Assembly (NCBI GenBank): GCA_000158155.1
Contig: DS999405.1
Coordinates: 833,623 to 897,622 of the forward strand
Direction: 5' to 3'
DNA from: a gamma proteobacterium NOR5-3
Lineage (GTDB): Bacteria > Pseudomonadota > Gammaproteobacteria > Pseudomonadales > Halieaceae
Length of the DNA: 64,000 nucleotides
Below are positions 1 to 8,957 of this stretch, in pieces (within the stretch, counting starts at the first letter, position 1; each line of letters starts with the position of its first letter). The notes under the pieces are model-generated. The model did not search any database. It saw only the letters and a list, made by a program, of their open reading frames with translations, and was not told the DNA's origin. Both the position numbers and the translations under genes were made by a program.

Positions 1-72
1 TATCTAGGTGTCCACGGATTTCAGGCAAAACCACACAACCGACACTCGCGAGTGCGCGTCACAAGCCCTCGA

Positions 73-693
73 TCAACTAAAAGCGATAGCCACGCTGACG
101 GTAATCAGCAGGACACCGGAAACAACGTTGACCCGACGTAAAGTCGTGGGCGACGAGACGATTCGTCTCGCCCGGTCGATGAACGCTGCAAGAGCCAGAT
201 TGCCCGTCAGGGGCACGATGAGAGAGATGCAGCAGATGACGATGATGTCGACGGTCGTCAGTGCACGCAGGTCGAAAAAACCCGGCAGTATGCCGAGGTA
301 AAAAAGCACGGCTTTGGGGTTGCCGAGAATCACTGCGACGCCCGCGATAAAACCCGCCCAGGCTCCTGGTCGTGTCAGTCGACTGTCCGCCACGATGCTG
401 CGGTCTGCACTACGTATAAGCAGAAGACCCATGAGCATGAAGACAAAACTGGCGACCCATTTCAGCGCGAACATCAAACCGTCGTAAGTCGAGACGACCC
501 AACTGATGCCGAAAATCGCTACGAGCGGCCACACTACGTCGCCTACGACAACACCGAGCGCCACGGGCCACGCGGCGGAAAAACCACCGGTCATGGCACG
601 CGCGGTCAGGGCGAGCCATACGGGGCCAGGAGTGAGGAACAGTACGAAGAGCGCACCGCTGTAGAGAGCAGCCTCGGGTAATGTGATCGTCAT
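73..693 (-). CDS. LysE/RhtB-family amino acid exporter
   Basis: A 206-residue, very hydrophobic protein that reads as a LysE/RhtB-type translocator, an inner-membrane exporter of amino acids or derivatives. The N-terminal part has the family-typical stretch LFVLFLTPGPVWLALTARAM (about residues 15-34), with the conserved TPGP turn, followed by about five more hydrophobic segments. A later family motif is GNPKAVLFYLGILPGFF (about residues 123-139). The ATG start has only a weak ribosome site. It is transcribed leftwards with no close partner in the window. The substrate cannot be told from sequence; family assignment is confident. Confidence 0.85.
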   Translation of the reverse strand: MTITLPEAALYSGALFVLFLTPGPVWLALTARAMTGGFSAAWPVALGVVVGDVVWPLVAIFGISWVVSTYDGLMFALKWVASFVFMLMGLLLIRSADRSIVADSRLTRPGAWAGFIAGVAVILGNPKAVLFYLGILPGFFDLRALTTVDIIVICCISLIVPLTGNLALAAFIDRARRIVSSPTTLRRVNVVSGVLLITVSVAIAFS

Positions 694-1073
694 GAGCAGA
701 TCAGCTTATCTTTAACTGCCCGCGGTCGCTAGCTTACTCCCGCCGCAAGAAAGCTCTGTGGGGAGTCCTGCTAGCAATGTCACATTTCAGTTCGATTCTT
801 ATGGGCTGCGTCTCGCCGGTTGCAGTCGCTGAATATAGACCACTCTCAGCTGAGCCGATGAGCGCCAGGAGGTGTTCTGGGATCTTGCTAAAGACCGCTT
901 TCGCGGCTTCTGGCTAACGTTCTCCCAACTGCATAGCCTGCAGAACGGAGCGCTCTATTTTAAACGCTCTATTTTAAAAAAGCCGTTGCCCGCTTCGGGT
1001 GTGGTGAGAAATTTAAAACAGGCAGGGCCTTTTGCACCGCGACCAGCGCAAACGCAGCTGACTCCCTCCCGAG
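694..1073. other. non-coding stretch with a 14-bp tandem duplication
   Basis: About 380 bases between the lysE-like start and the end of the frameshifted small gene. I see no credible gene. It contains a perfect head-to-tail duplication of CGCTCTATTTTAAA at 951-964 and 965-978. A weak hairpin CCCG-AAG-CGGG on the minus strand (about 988-998) precedes a run of T after nine bases, too far for a convincing terminator. An open frame crossing 872-1276 on the plus strand has no family features and overlaps the minus-strand gene, so it is not called. Confidence 0.5.
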
Positions 1074-1327
1074 TTAATGCAGGGTTCGGGGGGAAGTCTG
1101 GGTGGGCTCTGTTTCTACCTCGACGTCCGTCTGTTCCGCTATCTGTGCGGCAGCCTGTATACCGGCTTGGATCATGGCTTTCGCCACTCCAATCCCTGAT
1201 CCAGGATGTACATACGGGATTCGTCAGAGAAACTGATGGTCACGAGGGGTTCGCTGTCATCATCAGCACGTTGTAGAACTATGTCGCCGTCACCGAGATC
1301 AACGATCTCGAGCAAAGATGTAGGCAC
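1074..1327 (-). pseudogene. small conserved hypothetical gene split by a one-base frameshift
   Basis: Two adjacent minus-strand frames read as one protein of about 84 residues. The first starts at a GTG (1327) with AGAGG seven bases upstream, reads VPTSLLEIVDLGDGDI, and stops at TGA 1174-1172 after LDQGLEWRKP. The -1 frame continues VAKAMIQAGIQAAAQIAEQ and ends TSPRTLH at 1074. Adding one G between 1187 and 1186 changes GLE-WRKP-stop into GLE-VAKAMIQAGIQ. From memory, small proteins of this shape with an AMIQAGIQAAA segment and a final VLH-like end sit beside the DUF6586 gene and topA in Pseudomonas. Function unknown. An alternative is two coupled short ORFs (ATGA overlap at 1172-1175). A sequencing error is possible. 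Confidence 0.6.
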
Positions 1328-1432
1328 GCAGTAACCTCTAAAGGAGAGTTGCAACGCAATGGTAGCAGCCCTGCTCACCCGGTCACAAGTCGCCCAGGAC
1401 TTGCGCCGCGGGATCGCCAGGCTATCGCCAGA

Positions 1433-1924
1433 CTAATACTCGGAAATAGAATCATCCATGCGCGTCATAATCGCTGCCAGAGCATCCGCCCAGGAAAACG
1501 CTACTGCATAGCCGGGAGGCTGGCGGTCAGTAACCAGGAGACCTTGCTGCGACTTGTGGCTTGACGCCGCCACTGCGTGCCCGGGGGACTCTTCTGCGTT
1601 CTTTGCAAGCAACTCGGCCAGCCACCCGGCGCTCTCAAGTTGGGCAAATTCAGCAATCTCAGGGATCTGCGCCCGCCCCGCTTCAGGCTCAGAAAGATCC
1701 CGAGTGCTCCGGGGCAGATCAGGGGCCAGGGAATCTTCTACACCGGAAATCGCAAGCAAAAACCAGCCGTAGGCTTCTATGAGATGCAGGCGTACCGCCG
1801 GAAGAAATGCCCCGAGAAGCGCCTGCTCACTGTGCGCACACTCTGCCCGCATGCGGTCCCAGCCATCGAGGAGAATCCTTGCGCGGTATAAAGCGCGGTT
1901 CGCTTCACCTCGGGTGCGGGCCAA
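1433..1924 (-). CDS. DUF6586-like conserved protein next to topA
   Basis: A 163-residue soluble protein of unknown function, predicted mostly helical (NRALYRARILLDGWDRM; LIEAYGWFLLAISGVEDSL). A small helical protein immediately downstream of topA matches the gene order in Pseudomonas, where the family is called DUF6586; I recognise it by position and general character, not by a catalytic motif. The start is a TTG four bases after the topA stop, with no good ribosome site, so translation probably depends on reinitiation from topA. No catalytic residues are evident. Confidence 0.65.
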   Translation of the reverse strand: MARTRGEANRALYRARILLDGWDRMRAECAHSEQALLGAFLPAVRLHLIEAYGWFLLAISGVEDSLAPDLPRSTRDLSEPEAGRAQIPEIAEFAQLESAGWLAELLAKNAEESPGHAVAASSHKSQQGLLVTDRQPPGYAVAFSWADALAAIMTRMDDSISEY

Positions 1925-1927
1925 GAG

Positions 1928-4660
1928 TTAGGACGCCTTGGCGCTTTTGGCTTTTGTCTTAGCTTTTGCTTTGGCTTTTGTTTTGGCTTTGGCTTTTGTC
2001 TTGGCCTTGGCCTTGGCTTTAGGCTTTCGCTTGGGCGCCTCCTCCACCTGCCAGCGCCCTCCGTCATAAAAAGCCTTCCAACCCGTGGCCTTGCCGTCCA
2101 CCTCGGTCATGACGTACTGCTCTTTGGTTTTTCGACTGTAACGAATTTGTGCGGGGTTACCGTCACTGTCTTCGGTGGGCGCGTCAAACAAAAACGTGTA
2201 CTTGGGATCAATTTCCGCGGTGTGCGGCAAAAGCTCTCGCACCAGCGGCGCCCGGGTTTCACGATGCTTGGGAAACTGGCTCGCCGCAAGAAACAGGCCC
2301 GCGGCGCCGTCGCGCAGCACGTAGTGGTCCTCGACTTTCTCACAGATCAGTTCCGGCATCTGCACCGGGTCCATCTTGGGCGGCGCGGGCTCCCCATTTC
2401 GTAAGAGCTTCCGAGTATTCTTACATTCGCTGTTGGTACAGCCAAAGTACTTACCAAAGCGGCCGGTTTTGAGCTGCATCTCGTTGCTGCACTTGTCGCA
2501 TTCAAGGACAGGGCCGTCATAGCCCTTGATCTTGTACTTACCTAACTCGACCTCAAAACCGTCGCAGTCGGGGTTATTACCGCAGACATGCAGCTTTCGC
2601 TCTTCGTCGATAAGGTAGCTGTCCATCGCCGCATTACAGATCTTGCATCGATGTTTACTACGCAGAAGCCGTGATTCCGCCTCATCGTCCGCATCGGCGT
2701 CCACCACTTCATCGCCGGAGATCAGGTTAACGGTTTCCTTGCAGCGCTCTTTCGGCGGCAAGGCATAACCGGAACATCCAAGAAAAACGCCGGTGCTTGC
2801 GGTGCGTATCTGCATGGGCCGTCCGCAGGCCTTGCAGGGGATATCCGTCATCGTCGGCGCGTTAGACTGCATGCCCTCAGGCTCAGGCAGTTCCGCCCGT
2901 TGCACCCGCTGCTTGAAGTCACCGTAAAAGTCATCCAAAAGCTGCCGCCAATCGAGCTTACCTTCGGCTACGGAGTCCAGGTGCTCCTCCATACCGGCGG
3001 TGAAGCCGTAGTCAAGGAGGTCGCTGAAGCTGTTCTCAAGACGATCGGTGACTATCTCTCCCATCTTCTCAGCGTAGAAACGTCGATTCTCCAAACGCAC
3101 ATAACCACGATCCTGAATCGTTGAAATGATCGAGGCGTAGGTAGAAGGACGCCCTATTCCGCGCTTTTCAAGCTCACTCACAAGCTTTGCTTCGCCGTAA
3201 CGTGATGGCGGAGCGGTAAAATGCTGCGCAGGCTCCAGCGTCACCAGTGTGAGTGGGTCGCCTTTAGAGAGGTCAGGCAGCACCGTGTCCTCGGCTTTTC
3301 GCCCCTGGGGCGGCTGCACGCGCGTGTAACCGTCAAAGCGCACGATGCGACCCCGTGTCGTGAGATCGAACTCCCCCGCACTCACGGTGATAGTGGTGGA
3401 CGTATACTCGGCAGCGGGCATCTGCCCCGCCACGAACTGCCGCCAGATCAACTCATAAAGACGTTCCGCATCGCGCTCCATGTTCTGCAGGTTGCCTTGC
3501 AGCACATTGACATCCGACGGCCGAATCGCCTCGTGAGCCTCCTGCGCGTTGTCACTGGAAGAATAACGGGCGGCCTCATCGGGCAAGTACTGCTTTGGAT
3601 AGTTGCTCTTGATGTAGTCCCGACACGCAGCAACAGCGTCTGCACTGAGATTGGTGGAGTCCGTTCGCATGTAGGTGATGTAGCCGGCCTCGTAGAGCCG
3701 CTGCGCCAACATCATGGTCTTCTTAACACTGAAGCTCAGGCGGGTACTAGCGGCCTGCTGCAGGGTTGAGGTGATAAAGGGCGCTGGCGGCTTGGAGCGC
3801 GTGGGCTTATCTTCGCGATCACTGACCACATAATCAGCGTCAGCCAAGGCATCGCGCGCCGCCATGGCATCTTTTTCGTTGTTCGGTCGGAACTTCTCGC
3901 CCCGCTGACGACGCACCTCAAAACGCGCTTTTTCCGCGGCGGCATTCTCGAGATCGGCATGGATCTCCCAATACTCCTCGGGTACGAACGCGCGGATCTC
4001 CCGCTCACGCTCAACAATCAAGCGCACCGCTACGGATTGCACACGTCCGGCGGAGAGGCCTCGAGCAACTTTGGCCCACAGCAACGGCGACACCATGTAT
4101 CCGACCACACGGTCCAGAAACCGCCGAGCCTGCTGAGCGTTTACCCGAGCCTGATCGATCCGTGATGGCTGAGAAAATGCCTCCTGAATCGCTTTTTTGG
4201 TGATTTCATTGAAAACCACGCGTTGATAGCGGTCATCATCGCCGCCAATGGCCTCGCGCAGGTGCCAGGCAATAGCCTCTCCCTCTCTATCAAGGTCCGT
4301 CGCGAGGTATACCGTATCGGAGGTTTCAGCCAGCTTACGCAGCTCTGATACAACCTTTTCCTTACCCGGTAAGATTTCGTAATTCGCCGCCCAACCCTGA
4401 TCCGGGTCGATCCCCATGCGCCGCACAAGCTGCTCTCGTGCCCGATGTTTTTTCTGCGCCACTTTTTCTTCCGGCGACATCTTCCGCGTCTGTGCGGCCT
4501 TCGCGGCGCGCTCCTTGGCATCGGTTGTCTTTGCGGAACCGGCGGTGGGCAAGTCACGGATATGCCCCACGCTGGACTTCACGATAAAGTCATTTCCCAG
4601 ATACTTATTGATAGTCCGGGCCTTTGCAGGTGACTCGACGATGACGAGAGATTTACCCAT
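1928..4660 (-). CDS. topA: DNA topoisomerase I (type IA)
   Basis: Relaxes negative supercoils by single-strand passage. The Toprim domain starts with [16 protein letters not shown] (7-21) and carries the acidic triad in TDLDREGE (121-128). The catalytic tyrosine is Y330 in [13 protein letters not shown]. Three C4-type zinc ribbons follow in the C-terminal third ([27 protein letters not shown]). At 910 residues it is longer than the E. coli enzyme (865). The excess includes an N-terminal insert rich in Lys, Ala and Glu (about 43-80) and a C-terminal tail of about 35 residues made of repeated Lys-Ala/Lys-Thr units, encoded by a visible DNA repeat at 1930-2035. ATG start. Probably co-transcribed with the downstream DUF6586 gene. 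Confidence 0.97.
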   Translation of the reverse strand: MGKSLVIVESPAKARTINKYLGNDFIVKSSVGHIRDLPTAGSAKTTDAKERAAKAAQTRKMSPEEKVAQKKHRAREQLVRRMGIDPDQGWAANYEILPGKEKVVSELRKLAETSDTVYLATDLDREGEAIAWHLREAIGGDDDRYQRVVFNEITKKAIQEAFSQPSRIDQARVNAQQARRFLDRVVGYMVSPLLWAKVARGLSAGRVQSVAVRLIVEREREIRAFVPEEYWEIHADLENAAAEKARFEVRRQRGEKFRPNNEKDAMAARDALADADYVVSDREDKPTRSKPPAPFITSTLQQAASTRLSFSVKKTMMLAQRLYEAGYITYMRTDSTNLSADAVAACRDYIKSNYPKQYLPDEAARYSSSDNAQEAHEAIRPSDVNVLQGNLQNMERDAERLYELIWRQFVAGQMPAAEYTSTTITVSAGEFDLTTRGRIVRFDGYTRVQPPQGRKAEDTVLPDLSKGDPLTLVTLEPAQHFTAPPSRYGEAKLVSELEKRGIGRPSTYASIISTIQDRGYVRLENRRFYAEKMGEIVTDRLENSFSDLLDYGFTAGMEEHLDSVAEGKLDWRQLLDDFYGDFKQRVQRAELPEPEGMQSNAPTMTDIPCKACGRPMQIRTASTGVFLGCSGYALPPKERCKETVNLISGDEVVDADADDEAESRLLRSKHRCKICNAAMDSYLIDEERKLHVCGNNPDCDGFEVELGKYKIKGYDGPVLECDKCSNEMQLKTGRFGKYFGCTNSECKNTRKLLRNGEPAPPKMDPVQMPELICEKVEDHYVLRDGAAGLFLAASQFPKHRETRAPLVRELLPHTAEIDPKYTFLFDAPTEDSDGNPAQIRYSRKTKEQYVMTEVDGKATGWKAFYDGGRWQVEEAPKRKPKAKAKAKTKAKAKTKAKAKAKTKAKSAKAS

Positions 4661-4776
4661 AGGGGTTTAAAGCCTGTTGTTAAAAGTTAAAAGACAGCAC
4701 CGTTTAGAGGCCGCCGAAACGTTTGAAGGGGCGCATATATATAGGCCCGTCGTGGCCCGGTCAAGGGAACGCGTTT

Positions 4777-5235
4777 TTAAGTGGACAGAAGATCAGCCTT
4801 CCACCGCTCCAATAACAGCGCAATTTCGCGCACCATACTTTCATCTCCCTGCTCCTGCCAAAACACGCCACAGCTCTCCTCCGAGACCGCAATTGCCAAT
4901 ATGGCATCAGGCAGTCCGGCAACAATTGACGGTGCCTCCAGACGCCCGGGGCGACTACTCCAACCATCGCGTTCACGGTACCAGGCATGTCGTTGACGAG
5001 TCGCTTTGCGCGATGCCGGAAGTCGGATGCCGTAATACAGGACCTGGCGATCCGAAGCAGAAAGGCGCGCCAGGCGCTCCGGGCCCAGGGGAAGGTCGCG
5101 AAACTCGACAAACAGTCCTGCCAGCGCTGCAGATTCCCGTAGCTGTGCCTGATGTCGCTGGCGCTTGGTGGGCATGAAATGCCACAACGGTGCCAGCGCC
5201 AGCACCACAATCAAAGCAATAATGCCGTATCCCAC
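4777..5235 (-). CDS. single-pass membrane-anchored hypothetical protein
   Basis: About 152 residues. One N-terminal transmembrane helix (VGYGIIALIVVLALAPLWHF) is followed by a basic stretch (PTKRQRHQAQLRE) and a soluble domain of about 120 residues. By the positive-inside rule the soluble part should face the cytoplasm. I chose the GTG at 5235 because GGGAG lies six bases upstream; an in-frame TTG at 5250 would add five residues. I do not recognise the family. It stands alone, divergent from the universal stress gene and upstream of topA on the same strand with a gap of about 115 bases. Confidence 0.7.
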   Translation of the reverse strand: MGYGIIALIVVLALAPLWHFMPTKRQRHQAQLRESAALAGLFVEFRDLPLGPERLARLSASDRQVLYYGIRLPASRKATRQRHAWYRERDGWSSRPGRLEAPSIVAGLPDAILAIAVSEESCGVFWQEQGDESMVREIALLLERWKADLLST

Positions 5236-5272
5236 CCAAAACTCCCGCAATCTATTGATTCATTCGATGTTT

Positions 5273-5286
5273 TTGACGCAAATCAC
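5273..5286. promoter_or_regulatory. candidate Anr/FNR box upstream of the universal stress gene
   Basis: TTGACGCAAATCAC matches the FNR/Anr consensus TTGAT-N4-ATCAA at eight of ten specified positions, with mismatches at positions 5 and 14. It lies about 90 bases before the universal stress protein start. Possible -10 elements downstream are TATAAC (5292-5297) and TTAGAT (5305-5310). Neither places the box exactly at -41.5, so the promoter geometry is uncertain. Anr control of universal stress proteins is well known in Pseudomonas. Confidence 0.4.
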
Positions 5287-5376
5287 TGTGATATAACTAA
5301 GACATTAGATCAGCGCATGCTAGCAGCAGTGCCGCTTCGCATGCTAACCAGCAACGCTCAGGCGTGGAGAAAAGTT

Positions 5377-5808
5377 ATGTCCAATTACCGCACGATACTG
5401 ATGGCCGTGGACCTCAGTGAAGACTCCGACACCGTTGCAGAACGGGCTCTGGCTATCGCGCACAACAACGATGCAGAGCTGCATATCATCCATGTCATTG
5501 AGCCGCTGAGTTTTGCCTACGGTGGCGACATACCCATGGACTTTTCAGGCATTCAGGACGAGATTCATCAACAGGCCGAACAGCAACTGGCTAAATTTGC
5601 GCTCAAGCACGGCGTGGACGAAGCGCATCGACATGTGGTGCTGGGTCGACCCGAGGTGGAAATACACTCTCTGGCCGAGGAAACCGGCGCGGGTTTGATC
5701 GTCGTCGGCAGCCATGGCCGCTACGGACTGGCCCTGATCATGGGATCAACGGCCAATGGCGTTCTCCATGGCGCTAACTGCGACGTGCTCGCGGTTCGCG
5801 TTGGATAG
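5377..5808 (+). CDS. universal stress protein, UspA family
   Basis: A 143-residue cytoplasmic stress protein. It opens with YRTILMAVDLSEDSDTVAERAL, the first beta strand and helix of the Usp fold. It ends with the nucleotide-binding signature IVVGSHGRYGLALIMGS followed by C-D-V-L-A-V, the G-2x-G-9x-G(S/T)-type motif of ATP-binding members. I use the ATG at 5377 because GGAGA lies six bases upstream and the family alignment begins there; the open frame extends to 5152 without family similarity. A candidate Anr/FNR site lies upstream, which would suit induction at low oxygen. Confidence 0.92.
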   Translation: MSNYRTILMAVDLSEDSDTVAERALAIAHNNDAELHIIHVIEPLSFAYGGDIPMDFSGIQDEIHQQAEQQLAKFALKHGVDEAHRHVVLGRPEVEIHSLAEETGAGLIVVGSHGRYGLALIMGSTANGVLHGANCDVLAVRVG

Positions 5809-5815
5809 CGGTGTT

Positions 5816-6082
5816 CTAGCCAGCCAGAAACTCGCTCAGTGCCTGCGCATCAAAAGGCCAGCGCAACTCGCTGGCCGCCGTATCGGTGGTAACCGCATCG
5901 GCCTTACGTAAGACGGGAATCAACCAGCCGTAGCGATCAAAGAGCACGTCGTCATTGGCAATATCGATCACCTGCCAACCCAGATCCTTGTTGTGAGCCT
6001 GCTGCGCACGCAACAAGGCCTCTGCTTCTTCACAAAGATGACACCCGTCCGTGCTGTAGAGTATGAGAGGCACTTCGTTCAT
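5816..6082 (-). CDS. glutaredoxin-family thioredoxin-fold protein
   Basis: About 88 residues. It starts LILYSTDGCHLCEEAEALL, a thioredoxin-fold strand followed by a CxxC redox pair (CHLC). A conserved proline region (YGWLIPVLR) fits the cis-Pro site of glutaredoxin-like proteins (DUF836/Glrx family). The ATG at 6082 is preferred over 6085 and 6094 because GGCGGA lies just upstream. Its start is only about 30 bases from the divergent rRNA methylase start, so the promoters overlap or are embedded. Substrate unknown. Confidence 0.82.
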   Translation of the reverse strand: MNEVPLILYSTDGCHLCEEAEALLRAQQAHNKDLGWQVIDIANDDVLFDRYGWLIPVLRKADAVTTDTAASELRWPFDAQALSEFLAG

Positions 6083-6113
6083 CATTCCGCCCATTGGGGA
6101 TCACGAGTCTAGC

Positions 6114-6905
6114 ATGAGTCAATTTCGCAAACCGGACCGTCAGGAGCGTCGGCGATTCCTCACAGTCTACGGTCGCAAAGCGGTTCTTGAGGCCCTCAAC
6201 GACCGGCATATGGATTGCCGGATTCTGCATCTGGCAAGCAGCAACCGCAGCGGCGGCGTTTTACGCGAAATTCAGGATGCCGCTGATGCAAGAGGCCTTG
6301 ATTGCCGGGAGCATAGTCGCGAGGAGTTAGCGCGTATTTCGCGCAACGGACGTCAGGATCAGGGCGTTGCGCTGGATGTCTACTGCCCGGCAATGCGGGA
6401 GTTGGATGACTATATTAATGACATCAACGACATCAGCGGGGAATCGGGTAAGCCCCAGAGACTCCTGGCCCTGGATGGCGTCACGAACCCCCAGAACATG
6501 GGCATGGTGATTCGCAGTGCAGCTGCCGCCGGCATTGATGGGGTACTTTACGCGGACCGCGGCAATCCCGCTTTGGGGCCACTGGTGATAAAAGCCAGCG
6601 CCGGAACTGTCTTTCGCGCGCCTCTTCTAAGATGCGCATCCCTTTTTAAAGCGAGTCAGTCCTTGTGTGAACAGGGCTTTCGACTCTACCGCCTGCAGGC
6701 AAGCGGTTCACGCACACTGTTTGACGGACAGCCCTTCGCTCATCGCGCATTGTTTGTTCTCGGGGGGGAGTCCGACGGTATATCCAGAGAGCTCTCAGCG
6801 CTGCCTGGAGAGAACCTCTCCATCCCCATGGCCAACGGCGTAGAATCCCTCAACGTGGCCGTGAGCGGCGCGCTGGTCGCCTACGTGGCTGCTACGCAAA
6901 CCTGA
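6114..6905 (+). CDS. TrmH-family (SpoU) 2'-O-ribose RNA methyltransferase, RlmB-like
   Basis: A 263-residue SPOUT methylase that should transfer a methyl group from SAM to a ribose 2'-OH in rRNA or tRNA. An N-terminal L30e-like substrate-binding domain contains YGRKAVLEAL. The three SpoU motifs follow: LDGVTNPQNMGMVIRSA (motif 1), LFVLGGESDGIS (motif 2) and IPMANGVESLNVAVSGALVA (motif 3). RlmB (23S G2251) is the closest named family, but the usual rlmB sits beside rnr, so a paralogue with another target is possible and I give no symbol. The start at 6114 fits the usual length; GGGGA lies 13 bases upstream, rather far. Confidence 0.85.
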   Translation: MSQFRKPDRQERRRFLTVYGRKAVLEALNDRHMDCRILHLASSNRSGGVLREIQDAADARGLDCREHSREELARISRNGRQDQGVALDVYCPAMRELDDYINDINDISGESGKPQRLLALDGVTNPQNMGMVIRSAAAAGIDGVLYADRGNPALGPLVIKASAGTVFRAPLLRCASLFKASQSLCEQGFRLYRLQASGSRTLFDGQPFAHRALFVLGGESDGISRELSALPGENLSIPMANGVESLNVAVSGALVAYVAATQT

Positions 6906-6912
6906 CGGACAC

Positions 6913-8088
6913 TTAGCGCGACAGGTAGCTCATCGCATCTTCCAGACCCTTGAGCGTCAGGGGATGCATGCGGCCTTCCATGAGTTGGTGCGTGATGGAA
7001 ATGGACTGGGTGTACTCCCACTCTTCCTGGGGCACCGGATTAATCCACACGGCCTTGTCATAGGTCTCCAGAATTCTGCGCATCCACACCTCACCGCTCT
7101 CTTCGTTCCAGTGCTCAACGGAGCCCCCCGGTTGGACGATCTCATAGGGCGACATAGAGGCGTCACCAATGATGATGACTTTGTAGTCCGAAGCGTACTT
7201 ATGCAGGATATCCAGCATATTCGTTCGCTCTGCGTGACGACGCACATTGTTCTTCCAGACGCTTTCATAGAAGAAATTATGGAAATAAAAGCTCTCCATG
7301 TGCTTGAACTCGGTGCGCGTCGCTGAGAACAACTCTTCACAGACCCTTACGTGAGGGTCCATAGAGCCCCCCACGTCAAAGAACAACAATACCTTCACGG
7401 CATTGTGACGCTCCGGGACCATGCGAATATCCAACAGGCCGGCATTGCGCGCGGTGGAGCGGATGGTGTCGTCCAGATCCAGCTCATCCGCCGCGCCGTT
7501 ACGGGCAAACTTTCGCAGGCGTCGTAGTGCCATCTTGATGTTTCGGGTGCCCAGTTCAACGCTGTCGTCCAGATTCTTAAAGTCCCGACGATCCCAAACC
7601 TTCACGGCCTTTCGGTTGCCCCCATTGGGTCCTACGCGAATGCCTTCAGGGTGATAGCCCTCTTGCCCAAAGGGTGATGTACCACCGGTGCCGACCCACT
7701 TGTTGCCGCCTTCATGACGCTTCTTCTGCTCTTCAAGACGTTTCTTGAACTCCTCGATAAGCTTCTCAAGGCCACCGAGCGATTCGATCTTCTCTTTTTC
7801 CTCGTCGGACAACTGCTTCATAAACTCACTGCGCAGCCAGTCGTCGGGAATCATCGCCTCAATCACGTCATCCAGGTCCTGAAGCTCCTCGAAATGCGCG
7901 CCAAACGCCTTATCGAAGCGATCAAAATACTTCTCGTCCTTTACCAGACAGGTCCGACTAAAAAAGTAGAAATCGTCCGCACTGCCGAACGCCACGTGCT
8001 TTGTCAGACCTTCGTACAGATCAAGAAGCTCCCGGGTCGTGACCGGAATGCCGGCATCGCGCAAGGAACTGAAGAAGTTGATTAACAC
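6913..8088 (-). CDS. VWA-domain (CoxE-like) protein, partner of MoxR ATPase
   Basis: A 391-residue protein. The N-terminal helical half begins LINFFSSLRDAGIPVTTREL. A charged Lys/Glu-rich coiled-coil-like section (SDEEKEKIESLGGLEKLIEEFKK, about residues 94-116, shown here as its two ends SDEEKEKI and EEFKK) leads to the C-terminal von Willebrand A domain. The metal site is written DVGGSMD, i.e. D-x-G-x-S rather than D-x-S-x-S, a variant I have seen in this CoxE-like group. It is read after the MoxR ATPase gene, 23 bases apart, the standard MoxR/VWA chaperone pair thought to mature or insert cofactors into partner proteins. The partner is unknown here. GTG start with GAGGG upstream. Confidence 0.87.
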   Translation of the reverse strand: MLINFFSSLRDAGIPVTTRELLDLYEGLTKHVAFGSADDFYFFSRTCLVKDEKYFDRFDKAFGAHFEELQDLDDVIEAMIPDDWLRSEFMKQLSDEEKEKIESLGGLEKLIEEFKKRLEEQKKRHEGGNKWVGTGGTSPFGQEGYHPEGIRVGPNGGNRKAVKVWDRRDFKNLDDSVELGTRNIKMALRRLRKFARNGAADELDLDDTIRSTARNAGLLDIRMVPERHNAVKVLLFFDVGGSMDPHVRVCEELFSATRTEFKHMESFYFHNFFYESVWKNNVRRHAERTNMLDILHKYASDYKVIIIGDASMSPYEIVQPGGSVEHWNEESGEVWMRRILETYDKAVWINPVPQEEWEYTQSISITHQLMEGRMHPLTLKGLEDAMSYLSR

Positions 8089-8111
8089 GTCTAAGCCCTC
8101 ACATCAGCCGC

Positions 8112-8957
8112 TTAGCGGGTCTCTCGACGATGCATAAACGCGAGTCGCTCAAGCAGGTGCACGTCCTGCTCATTCTTTAGCAGTGCCCCATACAGCGGGG
8201 GTATGGCTTTGGATTGATCACGCTCACGCAGGATCTCATCAGGAATATCATCCGCCATGAGTAACTTGAGCCAATCGATGAGTTCGGAGGTCGACGGCTT
8301 TTTCTTGAGACCCGGCACCGAACGAAGATCGAAAAACACCTCGAGCGCCTCTTGCACCAGCGTCTGGGTGATATCCGGGTAGTGGACATCCACAATGCGC
8401 TGCATGGTGCTCTTGTCGGGAAAATTGATGAAGTGAAAGAAGCAGCGGCGTAAGAACGCGTCCGGCAGTTCCTTTTCGTTGTTGCTGGTAATGATGATGA
8501 TCGGCCGTCGCGTTGCCTTGATGGTTTCGCCTGTTTCGTAGACGAAAAACTCCATGCGATCCAGTTCCACCAATAGGTCGTTGGGAAACTCAATATCCGC
8601 CTTGTCGACTTCATCGATGAGCAAAACCACCTGCTCGTCTGCGGTGAACGCCTCCCAGAGCTTGCCCTTTTTGATGTAGTTGCGCACATCGTGAACCTTA
8701 TCGTCACCCAACTGCGAGTCCCGCAGGCGTGACACGGCGTCGTATTCGTACAACCCCTGCTGCGCCTTGGTGGTGGACTTGATGTGCCACTGAATCAGTG
8801 GAAAGCCCAACCCCGCCGCCACTTCTTCTGCAAGCATGGTTTTACCCGTGCCGGGCTCACCCTTGATCAACAAAGGACGCTGGAGAGCGACCGCCGCATT
8901 GACGGCCATGCTCAAATCCTCGGTAGCAACGTAACGCTCAGTACCTTCAAACTTCAT
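8112..8957 (-). CDS. MoxR-family AAA+ ATPase
   Basis: A 281-residue AAA+ ATPase. Walker A is GEPGTGKT (about 37-44), Walker B is LLIDEVDKAD, and sensor 1 lies in IIITSNNEKELPDAFLRRC, which also supplies the arginine finger region. It acts with the VWA-domain protein encoded directly downstream. By analogy with CbbQ/CbbO, NorQ/NorD and RavA/ViaA, the pair would remodel a target enzyme using ATP. ATG start with GGAG eight bases upstream. It heads a two-gene transcript; the membrane protein gene downstream of the ycgL cluster ends about 110 bases further right. Confidence 0.93.
   Translation of the reverse strand: MKFEGTERYVATEDLSMAVNAAVALQRPLLIKGEPGTGKTMLAEEVAAGLGFPLIQWHIKSTTKAQQGLYEYDAVSRLRDSQLGDDKVHDVRNYIKKGKLWEAFTADEQVVLLIDEVDKADIEFPNDLLVELDRMEFFVYETGETIKATRRPIIIITSNNEKELPDAFLRRCFFHFINFPDKSTMQRIVDVHYPDITQTLVQEALEVFFDLRSVPGLKKKPSTSELIDWLKLLMADDIPDEILRERDQSKAIPPLYGALLKNEQDVHLLERLAFMHRRETR

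Noticed and set aside
980-1000. terminator for the small gene near topA
   Set aside because: Weak 4-bp stem and the T-run is nine bases away.
872-1276. 134-residue plus-strand open frame
   Set aside because: It overlaps the minus-strand small gene, shows no family features and has biased residue use typical of a shadow.
1928-2035. CRISPR or microsatellite outside genes
   Set aside because: The repeat is the coding sequence of the TopA tail.
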